A DNA stretch of 64,000 nucleotides from Petrosia ficiformis (GCA_947044365.1 OX345637.1:4636501-4700500); one strand, 5' to 3'; positions 11,301 through 23,632 are shown, counted from the first letter of the stretch. Notes: a model not told the origin generated them from the sequence alone. A program made the numbers and translations.

Positions 11301-14300
11301 TTTCTTTGGCCGACCCAGTAAAATGTTTGTTTCAGTTTACCAAGTGATTTTTGTACTCCCAAATAACCAGCAGTGGAGGCATCCTGTAATATGGTAAAGC
11401 AATTGGACTTTTACAACCAACTGTTTCTCTGTGACCACAAACTTTGAACACCATGACTAGTTGAAGAAGCATCAGCATTACTATGGATTTGTCCTGGTCT
11501 ATGTCATACTCTTGCAGCATTTCAATCCAACGGGCAACCTGTCCTTTGGGTTCCTTGAAAGGTCTGAGCCATTTAAAGCAATGGTTATCAGCAGTGTTAG
11601 ATCTAGGGGGTGCAGAGCCTACTTTTGGCTGAAACTAGTCTTGTGAGCCAGACTTTAAATTTTAGTGCAAGCTTCTGTAGTTATCACGAAATACATACTA
11701 CTGAGCTAAAGACTATTCTTATATGTTTTCTATATAATTATCTTTTTTTCAGAGGAATCAAACACCACTTCATAATGCAGCACAGGAAGGACACAAAGAT
11801 GTCATGGAGGTATTGATAAGACATGGAACCAGAATGGATGTAGTTGATGAGGTAATATTCATAATAGACTAATATCAGTACCTTTGCCTTATACTTGGAA
11901 GTCATGTGTGATGATATCAGCTGTTGTAATCATCATTTACATTATAATTGAAGGTGTTTAGAATATTGTCAAATTTCAACAAAGGCAATTTATTTTGATT
12001 TTTTTATCAGTAATTATTGTGAGTAGCTTAAAAACAAAATTATTAGTGAATGCTACAACCATACACAATTGTTTAACACTGTGGATTAAAAGTGAAGCTG
12101 CTTATGTGTTGTAGGTGTAGTTATCATTTGTGCTACTGTCTTGAAAATGGCCTTGCACTTCTTGTTCGACATATTTTGTAAATGCCATTATAATTTATTT
12201 ATGTTGCTATGGTTGATGTAGTCTCACACTAGGCTGAACAGTATGAGCTGTCTGAAGTCACACGACAGTATCAAAGAGCCAAAAATATTACATCTGTTAT
12301 AACTTATGCATCAGTGGTCAAATTTAATATATATATTTTAACATTTCATCTCTGTTGTACTTGCTCAGAGCTCCACGATTTTAGTTTAGGCTGAGATTTA
12401 TTGGTAATACTTAAAGACACGCTTTTGTAAATGCATAATGATTACAATTACAATTGCAATTAGTTTTTAGAGCATTATTATTGACTTTTTCAGTTTTCGC
12501 TCAACCCTGCACATTATAATAATGCTTTGCAAAAGCATTATAAGCAATCAATCTTGTGTCTAATAGTTTGCCTAACACAGGTAATGTACTATGTACAATT
12601 CAAGTAATGTACTAGCTAATTTATAATTCAATGGGAGGAGTCCAGGGTCTTTCCAGACGTACTTGGATAATAATAATAAACAGTCATCATGCAAAAGTGG
12701 AGGGTTATGGTTGTGTGTTTGTATTAATGTTTCAGGCCTGTTGTGATCATTTCATGTCTAGTATATAAATCTCATGGGTCTAATTATTGAGTCCAAGTGA
12801 ACATTACAATAGCATACTTCAAATAATAAACATTTCGGCCAAAGGTTTTGAATATTATTCAAATTCCATCGAATTAACTAAAGTTAATGGTGTTTTTAAA
12901 AATTATGCTAGTGACTCTGACATTACACTGACATGTAATGTTTAAGGATAGGATGTCTCCCAACTAGAGGTCGTAATTTTATACTGCCTGTGGAAATTTT
13001 GCCTGAGGGTGCAGACTGAGACCAATTTCCAAAAGAGACAGTAGAAGAACACGCATGTACACCTAGATGATATGATTTATGTCATTGACAGAGAGGAGAC
13101 AGACTACATATAGTCTACTTAAATTATCCTCTGTACAGTGAACACAATGATCTGTATATAATTGTTCCTTTAGCATTGTATACGTATAACTATTATATCC
13201 ATCGTTGCCAATGCAGTAACCAATGGTAAAGCTTTGATATTGACAATTCACAATTAATATTCACTAAGAACACTCTCTAGCCATACAGTAATAACTGAAC
13301 TAAAAATAAAATTGCTATGTTATATAAAACAAATACATGAACTTATAAAATGATTATTATGACACACATACCACATCAATAGTCAAATTTCTTTCTTTTA
13401 CATTCCAACTTTGTTGTACTTGATCAGAGCCAACCGATTTTAGTTTAGGCTGAGATGTATTGATAATACAAAGGGACACATGCTTTTGTAAATGTATAAT
13501 GATGAAATGTGCTTATGTCTACTGTAATGTTTAAGCATATAAAGTACACAAACAAACAAGCTATACAGTTCATCAAAAGATAAGCAGTATGTTAAGAACA
13601 ATGAATAATAAGGTCAGAATTTGCTCAGTATATTATCATCAGGTTCATGATCATCTTGATTAATGGGTGGAGAATGTGATGTATAATAACAAACTAAGTT
13701 AATTTGTGAGTAATGATTTTCAGCTATGGCTATAATGATTACATTTATTAAATTAAAGCCAACCTCTTATTAATTGAATTATTATTAGTGATGATTAATC
13801 AACTGTGATCATTACCCAGATTCAAATTTTGTAATGAATCATGCTAGCAACTATCATTACCAGTAAAACCTTTTTACTCATAAGTTGTATTTTATTGCAC
13901 ATCAATATAAAGAATGTAAATCATTATAAATTTTATTATATAATTATTATAATCATGACAGTTTGATATTGGGAGAACACACATATAAGAGTGTACATAA
14001 CTTGTGTATGAAAATGTGATTGGCTAAATGTCTCCTCGCATTCTCTAATAATGTTATATTATAATAATTTGATAACTTGATCACCAGTCATATTTTGTAA
14101 GGAAGAACACCCATATAAATTATTAAGTCTGAATTACAATCTATCACTACACTGATATTGTAATGATTATTAAATTTTCATAATGAAATAGTTGTCCAGT
14201 ACACAACAGTCTTAATCTACAGCTACAATCACAGTTTGTATTAATTAATTAACTGTACTTTAAATTTTAGTGCTATATAGCTTCTGTAGTTTTCATGAAA

Positions 14301-17300
14301 TACATACTACTGAGCTAACGACTATTATAATTTTTATGTTTTCCATATAATTATCTGTTTTTGCAGTTCAATGAAACACCACTTCATCAAGCAGCAGCGA
14401 GAGGACACAAAGATGTCATAGAGGTGTTGATAAGACATGGAGCCAGTGTGGATGTAGTTGATGAGGTAATATTCATAATAGACTAATATCAGTGCCTTTG
14501 CCTTTTACTTGGAAGTCGTGTGATGATATCAGCTGTTGTAATCATCATTTACATTATAATTGAAGGTGTTTAGAACATTGTCAAAATTCAACAATGACAA
14601 TTTATGTTGATTTCTGTATTATCACTAATAATTGTTGAGTAGAAATTTCATTAGCTACTGTGGTATAGTAAAACTGCTCACACTTAGTAGTGGAATTAAT
14701 TGTACATGTAGTGTTATCGTAGCAGTTTATGTTTAAATGTGAACTCTTCTTTTGAATCAAATGACAGTAGTATTTATATTCATTTACAAGTTAGAGAACA
14801 ATTATTAGACTAATTAATAGGTTACATATTACAAAAGACTATGAAACTACTACAAGATAATAAGATTATATTATCTGAGACTACAAATGTAAAACAAGAT
14901 TATATTATCTTAGTTCATCACAACGTCATCAAACCAGCATCACTGAAGGCAGTATCAAATCCCAATCTCCTTCTTTTTCCAGTGTGGTACTTAGCATGTT
15001 CAATAGCGTGCGATAAAATCACTCTACCATTCCATTCGACTGGGGATGATAAGGAGTAGTAGTTCTGGTCTTTGTGATTTAAAATAGTGCACATAGTTCC
15101 TGGAACAGGTTAGACTCAAAGTTACGTCATTGGTCAGTGTCAGTGTTAGCCCCAGACTTACATCACTGGGTGTCTGGTCTTCATTTATCTTTATCTTTTA
15201 AATTATAACAACTATGTTCTACTCCAGCTAAGAAAAGTTGCATTTCCAGTGAGCCTGAAAGTTCATTGCTTGCTTCTTCATCTTGGGGACAGGTACACCA
15301 ACTTCAATGTCACAATAACCATCTGAATTTTCTGAATCTTAGCCCCAAGAAGATAAAGAGAGCCAGCCAGCCAGCCAGCCAAACGCATGTTAAAACACGT
15401 GTGAACCATAGTAATATTTAACTACCTGTACTTGAAAATTTGAAATTGTATAGTATTATTATTATGGAGGTAGAAGTGAGACGTCCAGGAACTTTCTTTT
15501 TGCCTAATTTAGGCATCTTGGGTAAATACAAAGGCGTCCCTCTAGGGCAAACAATGGTCGGTGTGCAGATTGTAGGCAAATCAACAAATAAACCCAAAGA
15601 GGACACGGACTACAGTATGCTTCCATGTCCTTGGGGAGGAATGCTTCTGTCCATTTTGTGAAGTAATCAGAAATTACTAATATGTACTTGTCCTCGAGGT
15701 GTTGTAAAGAGTGACCCTAAAATGTCCATTGCTATCTGATCCAATGAGTTGCAAATAAAATATGGAACAAGTAGGGCTTTGTGGTGTTTTGAGGGAAACT
15801 TTCTAAATGCACAGATGTCACAGTGACGACACAATTCTTCCACATCCTTTCTTTGGCCGACCCAGTAAAATGTTTGTTTCAGTTTACCAAGTGATTTTTG
15901 TACTCCCAAATAACCAGCAGTGGAGGCATCCTGTAATATGGTAAAGCAATTGGTCTTTTACAACCAACTGTTTCTCTGTGACCACAAACTTTGAACACCA
16001 TGACTTGTTGAAGAAGCATCAGCATTACTATGGATTTGTCCTGGTCTATGTCATACTCTTGCAGCATTTCAATCCAACGGGCAACCTGTCCTTTGGGTTC
16101 CTTGAAAGGTCTGAGCCATTTAAAGCAATGGTAATCAGCAGTGTTAGATCTAGGGGGGCGCAGAGCCTACTTTTGGCTGAAACTAGTCTTGTGAGCCAGA
16201 CTTTAAATTTTAGTGCAAGCTTCTGTAGTTATCATGAAATACATACTACTGAGCTAAAGACTATTCTTATATGTTTTCTATATAATTATATTTTTTTCAG
16301 AGGAATCAAACACCACTTCATAAGGCAGCAGAGAGAGGACGCAAAGATGTCATAGAGGTGTTGATAAGACATGGAGCCAGAATGGATGTAGTTGATGAGG
16401 TAATATTCATAATAGACTAATATCAGTACCTTTGCCTTATACTTGGAAGTCATGTGTGATGATATCAGCTGTTGTAATCATCATTTACATTATAATTGAA
16501 GGTGTTTAGAATATTGTCAAATTTCAACAAAGGCAATTTATTTTGATTTTTTTTATCAGTAATTATTGTGAGTAGCTTAAAAACAAAATTATTAGTGAAT
16601 GCTACAACCATACACAATTGTTTAACACTGTGGATTAAAAGTGAAGCTGCTCATGTGTTGTAGGTGTAGTTATCATTTGTGCTACTGTCTTGAAAATGGC
16701 CTTGCACTTCTTGTTCGACATATTTTGTAAATGCCATTATAATTTATTTATGTTGCTATGGTTGATGTAGTCTCACACTAGGCTGAACAGTATGAGCTGT
16801 CTGAAGTCACACGACAGTATCAAAGAGCCAAAAATATTACATCTGTTATAACTTATGCATCAGTGGTCAAATTTAATATATATATTTTAACATTTCATCT
16901 CTGTTGTACTTGCTCAGAGCTCCACGATTTTAGTTTAGGCTGAGATTTATTGGTAATACTTAAAGACACGCTTTTGTAAATGCATAATGATTACAATTAC
17001 AATTGCAATTAGTTTTTAGAGCATTATTATTGACTTTTTCAGTTTTCGCTCAACCCTGCACATTATAATAATGCTTTGCATAAGCATTATAAGCAATCAA
17101 TCTTGTGTCTAATAGTTTGCCTAACACAGGTAATGTACTATGTACAATTCAAGTAATGTACTAGCTAATTTATAATTCAATGGGAGGAGTCCAGGGTCTT
17201 TCCAGACGTACTTGGATAATAATAATAAACAGTCATCATGCAAAAGTGGAGGGTTATGGTTGTGTGTTTGTATTAATGTTTCAGGCCTGTTGTGATCATT

Positions 17301-20300
17301 TCATGTCTAGTATATAAATCTCATGGGTCTAATTATTGAGTCCAAGTGAACATTACAATAGCATACTTCCAATAATAAACATGTCGGCCAAAGGTTTTGA
17401 ATATTATTCAAATTCCATCGAATTAACTAGAGTTAATGGTGTTTTTAAAAATTATGCTAGTGACTCTGACATTACACTGACATGTAATGTTTAAGGATAG
17501 GATGTCTCCCAACTAGAGGTTGTAATTTTATACTGCCTGTGGAAATTTTGCCTGAGGGTGCAGACTGAGACCAATTTCCAAAAGAGACAGTAGAAGAACA
17601 CGCATGTACACCTAGATGATATGATTTATGTCATTGACAGAGAGGAGACAGACTACATATAGTCTACTTAAATTATCCTCTGTACAGTGAACACAATGAT
17701 CTGTATATAATTGTTCCTTTAGCATTGTATACGTATAATTATAATTATTTTATTTTAAGGATGGAAAAACCCCAGTGGAGTTACTACGTGATGTCAAAGC
17801 TCGTAAAGCTGTGGAAAAAACCTTTGTGAGTTTGTTTTTGAACAAAAAAAACAGATTTGATTAACATTCTTCTTCTACACAGGAAAAACATGAAAAACAT
17901 GAAAAGAAAAGGAGGAAAGGTATTTCAGCACTATAGTACTGATTTTTACTCATTTGCTTTAATTTGCTTGCAAGGCATAATTAGTGTGGTATTAGCTCGT
18001 CACCTTTTTTCTTGCAAACTACCGTATAGCGGGTAATTTTGTAGAAAGAAAATATTGGTGAATTGACATAAAATAGATTTTGGCGAATTGGCACGTTTAG
18101 CCTCACTCACACTTAAGTTGAGATAACTTGGGATGGAAGATGTCTCTTTAAGGGACTACCTACATCAGGAAGGTTGTGGTTTCTTTTGAAATTTTTGCCA
18201 TCAAAGTCAGAAATCCCTAAAACATACTTAGTTGTTTCTCCACTCACATACTACCACACCCTCTTCTAATGGCAAAATAAACATCCAGAGGAAAAAAATT
18301 GCCGAATGAAAAGTAAATCACCAAATGTGCCAAATGTTTCTTCCTCCAAAATTACCCTATATACGGTGAACAAACTTCATGTTTTGCAAAATGCTCAGCC
18401 ATGTTTCCCCTAAATTGAGACAGTGTAGTGATTCACATTATAGATTATGATATCGACTACATCGCACTAATTTTCAAATAAAATGCAGTATGAAATAATT
18501 ATAATTATAATTATTATAGTGCAAGATTATATATATTAATATTACTTTTAATATATTTTATTTGGAAACAATGTAATGAGTAGTTTGAATAAAATTAATG
18601 TCATGCTGCTAACTGATGCATGTAAAGTAAGGGCTAGTTACAATACATATTTACAAAGATTTCATAATTGTGCCGTTTAGATCAAATGGATACATTCATT
18701 AAAGAATGCCAAAAAAATGGAGTCGTGAATTTCTTTCCAATGAAGTGTATTTTTACCGGCCTTCCTGGCGTTGGAAAGACATCGTTACTTCGAAGATTGC
18801 AACGAAAGAAAACAAAAACAGCACAGTCACATGGTCGGGAAGAGATAACCATACCTAGCACTGGGTTTCAACGTCCAGTTACAGTTACCGTCAAAGAAGA
18901 AGTTAGTCTTAATGAGGAAGCTACCACTATTACTGCAGCAGCCATCAGCAAAGGCCATTGGCTAACAACTGACAACATCGTCGAACAGGGCCGTCTTTTA
19001 TTACAGTCTGTAAAACATCCAGCCCACCTCTGTGAAGAATCGACCGCTCTACAGTCCTCTCGTATTCCTGATTCTGTTAACAAAACAAGGAAAGTTGCTC
19101 CTCTTCATCACACAAAGCCTTCCAATAATGTTGTTTCTCCTCAAGCAAATCTTCCTAACAATTCATCGCTCACTACATTTTTAAAATCTGCTTCTAAGTT
19201 TTTTCGTTCGAAATCACAACAGCTTTTACCTGCCCGTGAGTTTATGAGTGAAGTATTGAGTAGCAGGGGAATGCAGAAGCTTGAGGACTTAGAGGAAACA
19301 ACTACCATATATTTTATGGATACTGGTGGACAGCCAGAATTCCACGAGTTACTTCCTCCTCTCTTACGTGGCCCTGCACTTCACTTGATTTTTTTCAATG
19401 CCTCTCATGATCTTACTCTACCAGTGGAGGTATGCTTTCGTCACGAAGATGGTGGAATGTCTTTGACATATAAAACCAGCTCTTCCTCCATTGAGATTGT
19501 CCATCAGCTGCTCTCTAGCCTCTACTGCCTAGGTCTTGACAATGGCACTCAACGATCAGTGTCTGTACTGTTGGGAAGCCACATTGATCTTTTGAGTACA
19601 GACAAAGAACAACGTTTAAAGCACATCCGGAAAATCAGCAATTTTATCCTGAAACACATCCAAAACACATCGTTCTACAAAGATGGCTTCGTCACATTTC
19701 CAACACCTGATGGAGTTGAGAGTAGCCCAATTTTCCTACCCCTAGATAATGTTACCGCATCTGAAGTTGAGCTGGAAGATATTCAAACCTTCTTGTTGAA
19801 GGTGATAAAGGAACGTTTCAAACCTGCATCGATTCCTGTTACATGGGCAGCATTCCATTTGATCCTTCGCTACCATTATGAGCAATCACCTGGTGTGTGC
19901 ACACTAGCCGAGTGTACAGAGCTTGCTGTTGATTGCGGTATTCAAGCTGAAGATATCACCACTGTTTTGGGGTACTTCCATGAGAATCTTGGAACAATCC
20001 TTTACTATGAGGAAGTTGACAGCCTTAAGGAGTTTGTTATATGCAATCCAGATGTGCTGTTTAGTGGTATATCTCGACTTGTCACAGTATCTTTTGCAGG
20101 TTCTGGTGAAAAGCATAGTGCTGCCAAAAAAATCAGAGAAACAGGGGAAATTCCCCCTCATGTGCTTCCAATAGACACTCCTCTTACTCCCAATTGCCCC
20201 CTTACTAATCAACACCTTATTGATCTCCTTACACATTTCAAGCTCATCACTCACCTTGGTGACGATGATGATCCTTCCCTTTTCATGCCTTGTCTACTAA

Positions 20301-21719
20301 ATCCTGATGCTAGCACCCTCTCTTTGCTTACAAGTGAAAAGGAATGCATAGCCAAAGTTTCTCCTCCTCCACTTCTGGTATTCTTTAAAGGAGCATTTAT
20401 ACCAGTTGGTGTTTTCTCAGCGCTCATGGTTGAGTTATCCAAAAAATTGAAATTGGATCAGACAAATCGTTATCGTAATCGAGCCACATTTATTTTCGGG
20501 TTGTCCCACATTGAGATTCGCTCTTGCCTTACCTTCATCGAAATCCGACTTACAGGTTCTCATGCCATTACTAAGAGTTGCACATCAGTTCGTAAAGCTG
20601 TCGTCGATTCTGTAAATGCTGCTTTGAGTGTTCAGCCACATATTTCTGCTGGCACAGAAAAATGTTTCATAGGTTTTTATTGTCCTGGCTGTTTTTTGCC
20701 TTCCACTCCTGTGGCTCTCCATCCTTGTGAGTATCTATGTGAGGATGATGATTTAAACAGAGCTCTTTTATGTAATAATAAGCCACGATGTGGGGGATTT
20801 AATGAATCCTTTCCAGTATCCCCTGAGCAAAATGTTTGGTTTGAGGTGAGGATTCATGGTCATAATAGTATCGTAACCTTTATTCCTATTCTTTTGCTAT
20901 ATATACAGGATGTTTCATCATCTACAAGTGATGCTATTCTCAACAGTGATCTAACACATATCAAACCAGGTAAATACAATATATATTGAACTTATAGGAT
21001 ATTAGATATATAAAAGAAATACATATAAATTCCAATATCTGCTTTATATCTTTTGTTTTAATTGAAGTAATTGGTTTACACAGTGACACTTTATTGCTCA
21101 ATTAATCTATACTAATCTTATCATCCATGTATTATGAAAAATGTGTTTGTTACAGGATGTATGTTTGCTATACATCTTGTCATCACTCAAATCTTCTCTG
21201 GTTACAATACCCCTTGCCATGGACTGTATTAATGATAGCAGTATAGTGGTTGTATTTGCATAACTGTTATTCAGCTTTGATTATCTATGATACAAAGGCA
21301 TTATCTTAATTGAAAATTTGCTTAAATGTTAAAAATTTAAGGATTTTCGTATTTTTTTATTATGTATAGATATGACATATCATTCACTTGAGCAGAAACC
21401 ACCAAAAGTAGCAGATGTTTTTGGTCTGATCAAAGATGATATCTCAGCTTCATGGAATGAGTTTGGGGGACAAATGGGAGTTTCTCTGAACGATCGTGAT
21501 ACTCTAAGAAGAGATGTCAGCCTGTCCGATAATAGTAGGCTGGAAAAAGTTCTTGCCATTTGGGTTCAGCAGGAAAAAAAAGAAGTGAAATGGGTAGTTG
21601 TTCTGGATGCACTAAAAGCTCTTCAAAGGAATGATCTCATCAGAAAGGTTATCAGGTTCTTGGAAGAACCTGAAACGTACAGCAAATACAGTGCAATGGA
21701 TGACTTTTCTCCATTATGA
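5262..21719 (+). CDS. Ankyrin-repeat / Roc-COR-like GTPase / Death-domain protein (5' end outside window or unseen)
   Basis: Spliced exons I can support: 5262-5360, 7210-7308, 9818-9916, 11753-11851, 14367-14465, 16301-16399, 17760-17825, 17883-17919, 18681-20845, 20909-20969, 21370-21719. Together they give 3273 nt, an exact multiple of three ending in TGA. The first six are single phase-0 ankyrin repeats. 17760 closes the ankyrin stack (DGKTPVELL) and 17883 is a Lys/Glu-rich linker. 18681 encodes a P-loop GTPase followed by a COR-like region, and 21370 a Death domain. Ankyrin + Roc-COR + Death is the architecture of the DAPK1 C-terminal half; no kinase is visible here. By family knowledge such proteins act in cytosolic death or stress signalling, with ankyrin repeats and Death domain as protein-binding parts. 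No start codon or first exon is in view. Transcription must pass two Gypsy fragments per unit lying antisense in introns. Confidence 0.87.
5645..7085 (-). mobile_element. Gypsy-2 retroelement fragment in ankyrin intron, unit 1
   Basis: Minus-strand pol remnant. 6850-7080 reads as RNase H tail (FKWLRPFKEPKGQVARW). 6576-6818 reads as the integrase HHCC zinc domain (C-RHCDIC) and first core Asp (AMDILG). 5800-6100 reads as the later core (TPYHPQSNGMVE). Frameshifts and stops are shared by all three unit copies, so it was dead before the tandem duplication. It lies antisense to the host gene, between exons A and B. Confidence 0.85.
7210..7308 (+). CDS. Ankyrin exon B, unit 1
   Basis: 99 bp, phase 0, RNQTPLHKAAERGRKDV... 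ending VDE. Identical at protein level to the unit 3 exon at 16301. The flanking intron sequence resembles that of exon A. Confidence 0.9.
8670..8833 (-). repeat. Gypsy-1 LTR copy carried by duplication (unit 2)
   Basis: Near-identical to 4114-4277 and preceded by the same 14-bp leader, but without the Gypsy body. It moved as part of the tandem duplication, not by transposition. Confidence 0.85.
9818..9916 (+). CDS. Ankyrin exon A, unit 2
   Basis: 99 bp, phase 0, FNQTPLHQAAARGHKDV.... It differs from unit 1 exon A at the loop positions 1-3, 8 and 14, with the scaffold residues conserved. Confidence 0.9.
10201..11630 (-). mobile_element. Gypsy-2 fragment, unit 2 copy
   Basis: Duplicate of 5645-7085 with the same HHCC domain at 11120-11362 and the same breaks. 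The AGCC microsatellite inside it is contracted (about 10809). Confidence 0.85.
11753..11851 (+). CDS. Ankyrin exon B, unit 2
   Basis: 99 bp, phase 0, RNQTPLHNAAQEGHKDV.... This is the most divergent of the six repeats (also GTRMD in place of GARMD). Confidence 0.9.
13212..13375 (-). repeat. Gypsy-1 LTR copy carried by duplication (unit 3)
   Basis: As for 8670-8833, one unit further on. Confidence 0.85.
14367..14465 (+). CDS. Ankyrin exon A, unit 3
   Basis: 99 bp, phase 0, FNETPLHQAAARGHKDV.... It differs from unit 2 exon A by one residue (Glu for Gln at position 3). Confidence 0.9.
14752..16185 (-). mobile_element. Gypsy-2 fragment, unit 3 copy
   Basis: Duplicate of 5645-7085 with the HHCC domain at 15667-15909. 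It has a deletion near 15538 that removes a short GACGCC-containing stretch present in units 1 and 2. Confidence 0.85.
16301..16399 (+). CDS. Ankyrin exon B, unit 3
   Basis: 99 bp, phase 0, same peptide as the unit 1 exon B. Confidence 0.9.
18681..20845 (+). CDS. Roc-like GTPase and COR-like exon
   Basis: Large exon entered in phase 1 (G|AT after 17919). Visible motifs: Walker A GLPGVGKTS near the start, DTGGQPEFHE (G3) about 190 residues later, and GSHIDLL at the position of the G4 NKxD motif, here degenerate. The G1-G3 spacing is much longer than in Ras or Roc domains because of a Ser/Thr/Lys-rich insert. IPVTWAAFHLILRYHYE about 400 residues in resembles the start of COR domains. The exon ends NVWFE before a GTGAGG donor. 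The 63-nt intron 20846-20908 has no in-frame stop and is a multiple of three, so it could be retained. This is a P-loop NTPase by sequence; placing it in the Roco/DAPK group is inference from domain order. Confidence 0.85.
21370..21719 (+). CDS. C-terminal Death-domain exon
   Basis: Phase 1 entry after TATGTATAG, stop TGA at 21717. The peptide has the Death-fold pattern: W-x-x-FG near residue 25, RDTL, a conserved RLEKVLAIW helix, then KWVVVLDAL and DLIRKVIRFL. Death domains pair with other Death domains in signalling complexes. The domain fills most of the exon and lies at the very C-terminus, as in DAPK1. Confidence 0.85.
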
Positions 21720-22015
21720 GTCTGAAGTACTCTTAAAGTTACAAAAGACTTTGTAAGTTTTTTTTTTGTTTTTTTGTAGAATTGTAATAGCTACACGTGC
21801 TTATTTGTTCAATGGCCTCAAGACATTGCATACTACTAGTGAAAGTGCCCCAAATCCTATTAATTTTGTTTCCATTAAGTTTTTGTACACTATTATTATT
21901 ATTATGATTTTATAATTGATTATTACATGAATGATTGTTTTTAGAACTATTATACATTATACTTATGTTGTAAGTGACTTCTGTAATAATTAATTTTCAT
22001 TTTGCAATTTTTGGA

Positions 22016-22021
22016 AATAAA
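22016..22021 (+). terminator. Candidate polyadenylation signal of the ankyrin/Death gene
   Basis: AATAAA 297 nt after the stop codon, the first canonical hexamer downstream of the gene. Confidence 0.45.
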
Positions 22022-23090
22022 TATTTTTTAAAGTGCTATACAAATATTGCAATGGAAGTGGAGTTATAGCATTTTTAGTGCATGTGTATATAATGAGTAA
22101 TAACAATAGTTATAGTTCAAGTCCAGTTTAGTGCACAATTGGATCATGCTTTAACATGATTTGTGTAATAGTTCAGTTAGCCATCCTAGAAGTATACTTG
22201 TTGTATTGTGTAAATTGGGGAAAATACAAATGTGTAGATTTTAGGATCAATTTGGGTGACGGGGATCAAAGTCTGTCTGCCTCGTTCAAGGAACACAGGA
22301 AAACTATCATCTGCAAAGCATGACTGATTCTGTTTTTACAATTTATTTCTAACTCCAGGTGCAGGTGTGCTTTTCTCTGACCACATAAATGTACAGTGTG
22401 TTACTGTGTCTGTACTAAGTAGAGCTGTTACATAATTACACTTGTGTTAGTATGGCGTTCTAACCAATCATCAGAGGAGTTCCTAATTGAACCACAAATC
22501 CTTTTAATTTACAACATATGGTTTACTATGACAGTACCATACAGTCCATACTGATGAATAATAGAGATTGATATGGTGTATGTATTTGTATGATTCTGTA
22601 CATACAAATTGTTTTTTTTTTTCAGTTCTGTGGTTTAATTGAGTTGTTATAATAATATTATAGCATACTGAACAAGGTCCCAGTTAACCAGATTTAGCTT
22701 AACCAGTCAAACTGAACCACTCTGTCACTACACAACAAATTGGCAAAGCAGAAAATGAGAGATGCCTTCATTAACATTGAAATATTAACTGGTAGCTGAA
22801 CCATCTTTGGCTATAATACCCCTGGACTGTATTGATGATGAGATATTAACAGGTATATATAATAATTTTTTTTCCATTATTAATTTTGAAAACAGTATAC
22901 TCAGCATCGTTGCAATAAATAAGCATTTCATAGTTTCATGGAAGGACTAGCTACAGATAATTATTGTCTTTGATACTTTTTGCATTAACAATGAAGTTTG
23001 TTATAATTTATTACCATCATTATGCAATCATTCACTTGTATATGTATAAACAATTGTAATTATTTGTCTTTTATTGTATGATAAAACACA
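22022..23090. other. Intergenic, no gene seen
   Basis: AT-rich sequence without a convincing frame. I see no tRNA or rRNA and only short simple runs. Confidence 0.5.
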
Positions 23091-23094
23091 CAGA

Positions 23095-23632
23095 TTCAGA
23101 TTTACGTGAGGTTCTGAGAGCTACAGTTGCTGTCATAGATGGCAGACATTGGGTATTGAACTTGGAATAGATCATTCAAAGCTTGAGATAATTGCTAACG
23201 ACAATCATGAAAAATATACATCTTACCTGACTATCATGTTAGCGACTCCACTTTCATAGGTGGAAGGATATGGTAATCATATTGTGTGTCTGTGCGTTCA
23301 CAAAACTTTGGGAAAACTATGAACATTGGTGGCTCCAATGAGCTACTGGCAGACATCAAATTATACAAGTATCAAAAATAACAAGAGCGTTTTGTTAAAA
23401 CCCTTCGGTTATAAAGTTATCACAATTTATATAACTCACGGTTACTGTTTAAATTTCCAGACTTGAGAAGACTCTTGGGGACATCTGGACACATCAAAAC
23501 ATAACTACTCCTGTATCATGGCTATCGCTAGCAAAGCACTACATCAAAGCAAACAAATTTGGGGTAGTGGTTGCTACAACATCAAGCACTGGCTCCAAGC
23601 ATTCTCCATTACTTTCTAGCTCTGACTTCTAG
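23095..23632 (+). pseudogene. Possible degraded exons, COR-like fragment
   Basis: After CACACAG at 23094 a short frame reads DSDLREVLRATVAVIDGRHW. After TTTCCAG at 23460 a frame reads LEKTLGDIWTHQ... then TPVSWLSLAKHYI and stops at TAG near 23632. The TPVSW block resembles IPVTWAAF in the GTPase exon at 18681, so this may be the wreck of a second related gene. A dispersed repeat (23240-23455) sits between the two pieces. Weak evidence. Confidence 0.25.
23240..23455 (-). repeat. Dispersed repeat family R1, partial copy
   Basis: Shares TATAAAGTTAT-(G/C)ACAATT, the TCAAATTATACAAG block and a TGTCTG run with the copies at 26007, 34491, 37903, 48104 and 61795. Confidence 0.6.

Larger units (their letters stand above)
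8656..13197 (+). repeat. Tandem segmental duplication, unit 2 (4542 bp)
   Basis: Same content as unit 1. It carries only one AGCC step-pair where units 1 and 3 have an expanded AGCC run (about 6250 and 15360), and it has the most divergent exon B. Confidence 0.95.
13198..17741 (+). repeat. Tandem segmental duplication, unit 3 (about 4544 bp)
   Basis: Same content as the other units. It has a small deletion near 15538 relative to units 1 and 2 and a short insertion near 14332. After 17741 the sequence continues into the unique acceptor of the next exon (17760), so this unit keeps the original right-hand context. Confidence 0.95.

Noticed and set aside
4100..17741. Regular tandem array considered as a CRISPR or satellite
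   Set aside because: Units are 4.5 kb with exons and introns. There are no short direct repeats with unique spacers.
18868..19083. Minus-strand frames opposite the GTPase exon (also 19904, 20251)
   Set aside because: Shadows of a long coding exon with clear motifs on the plus strand.
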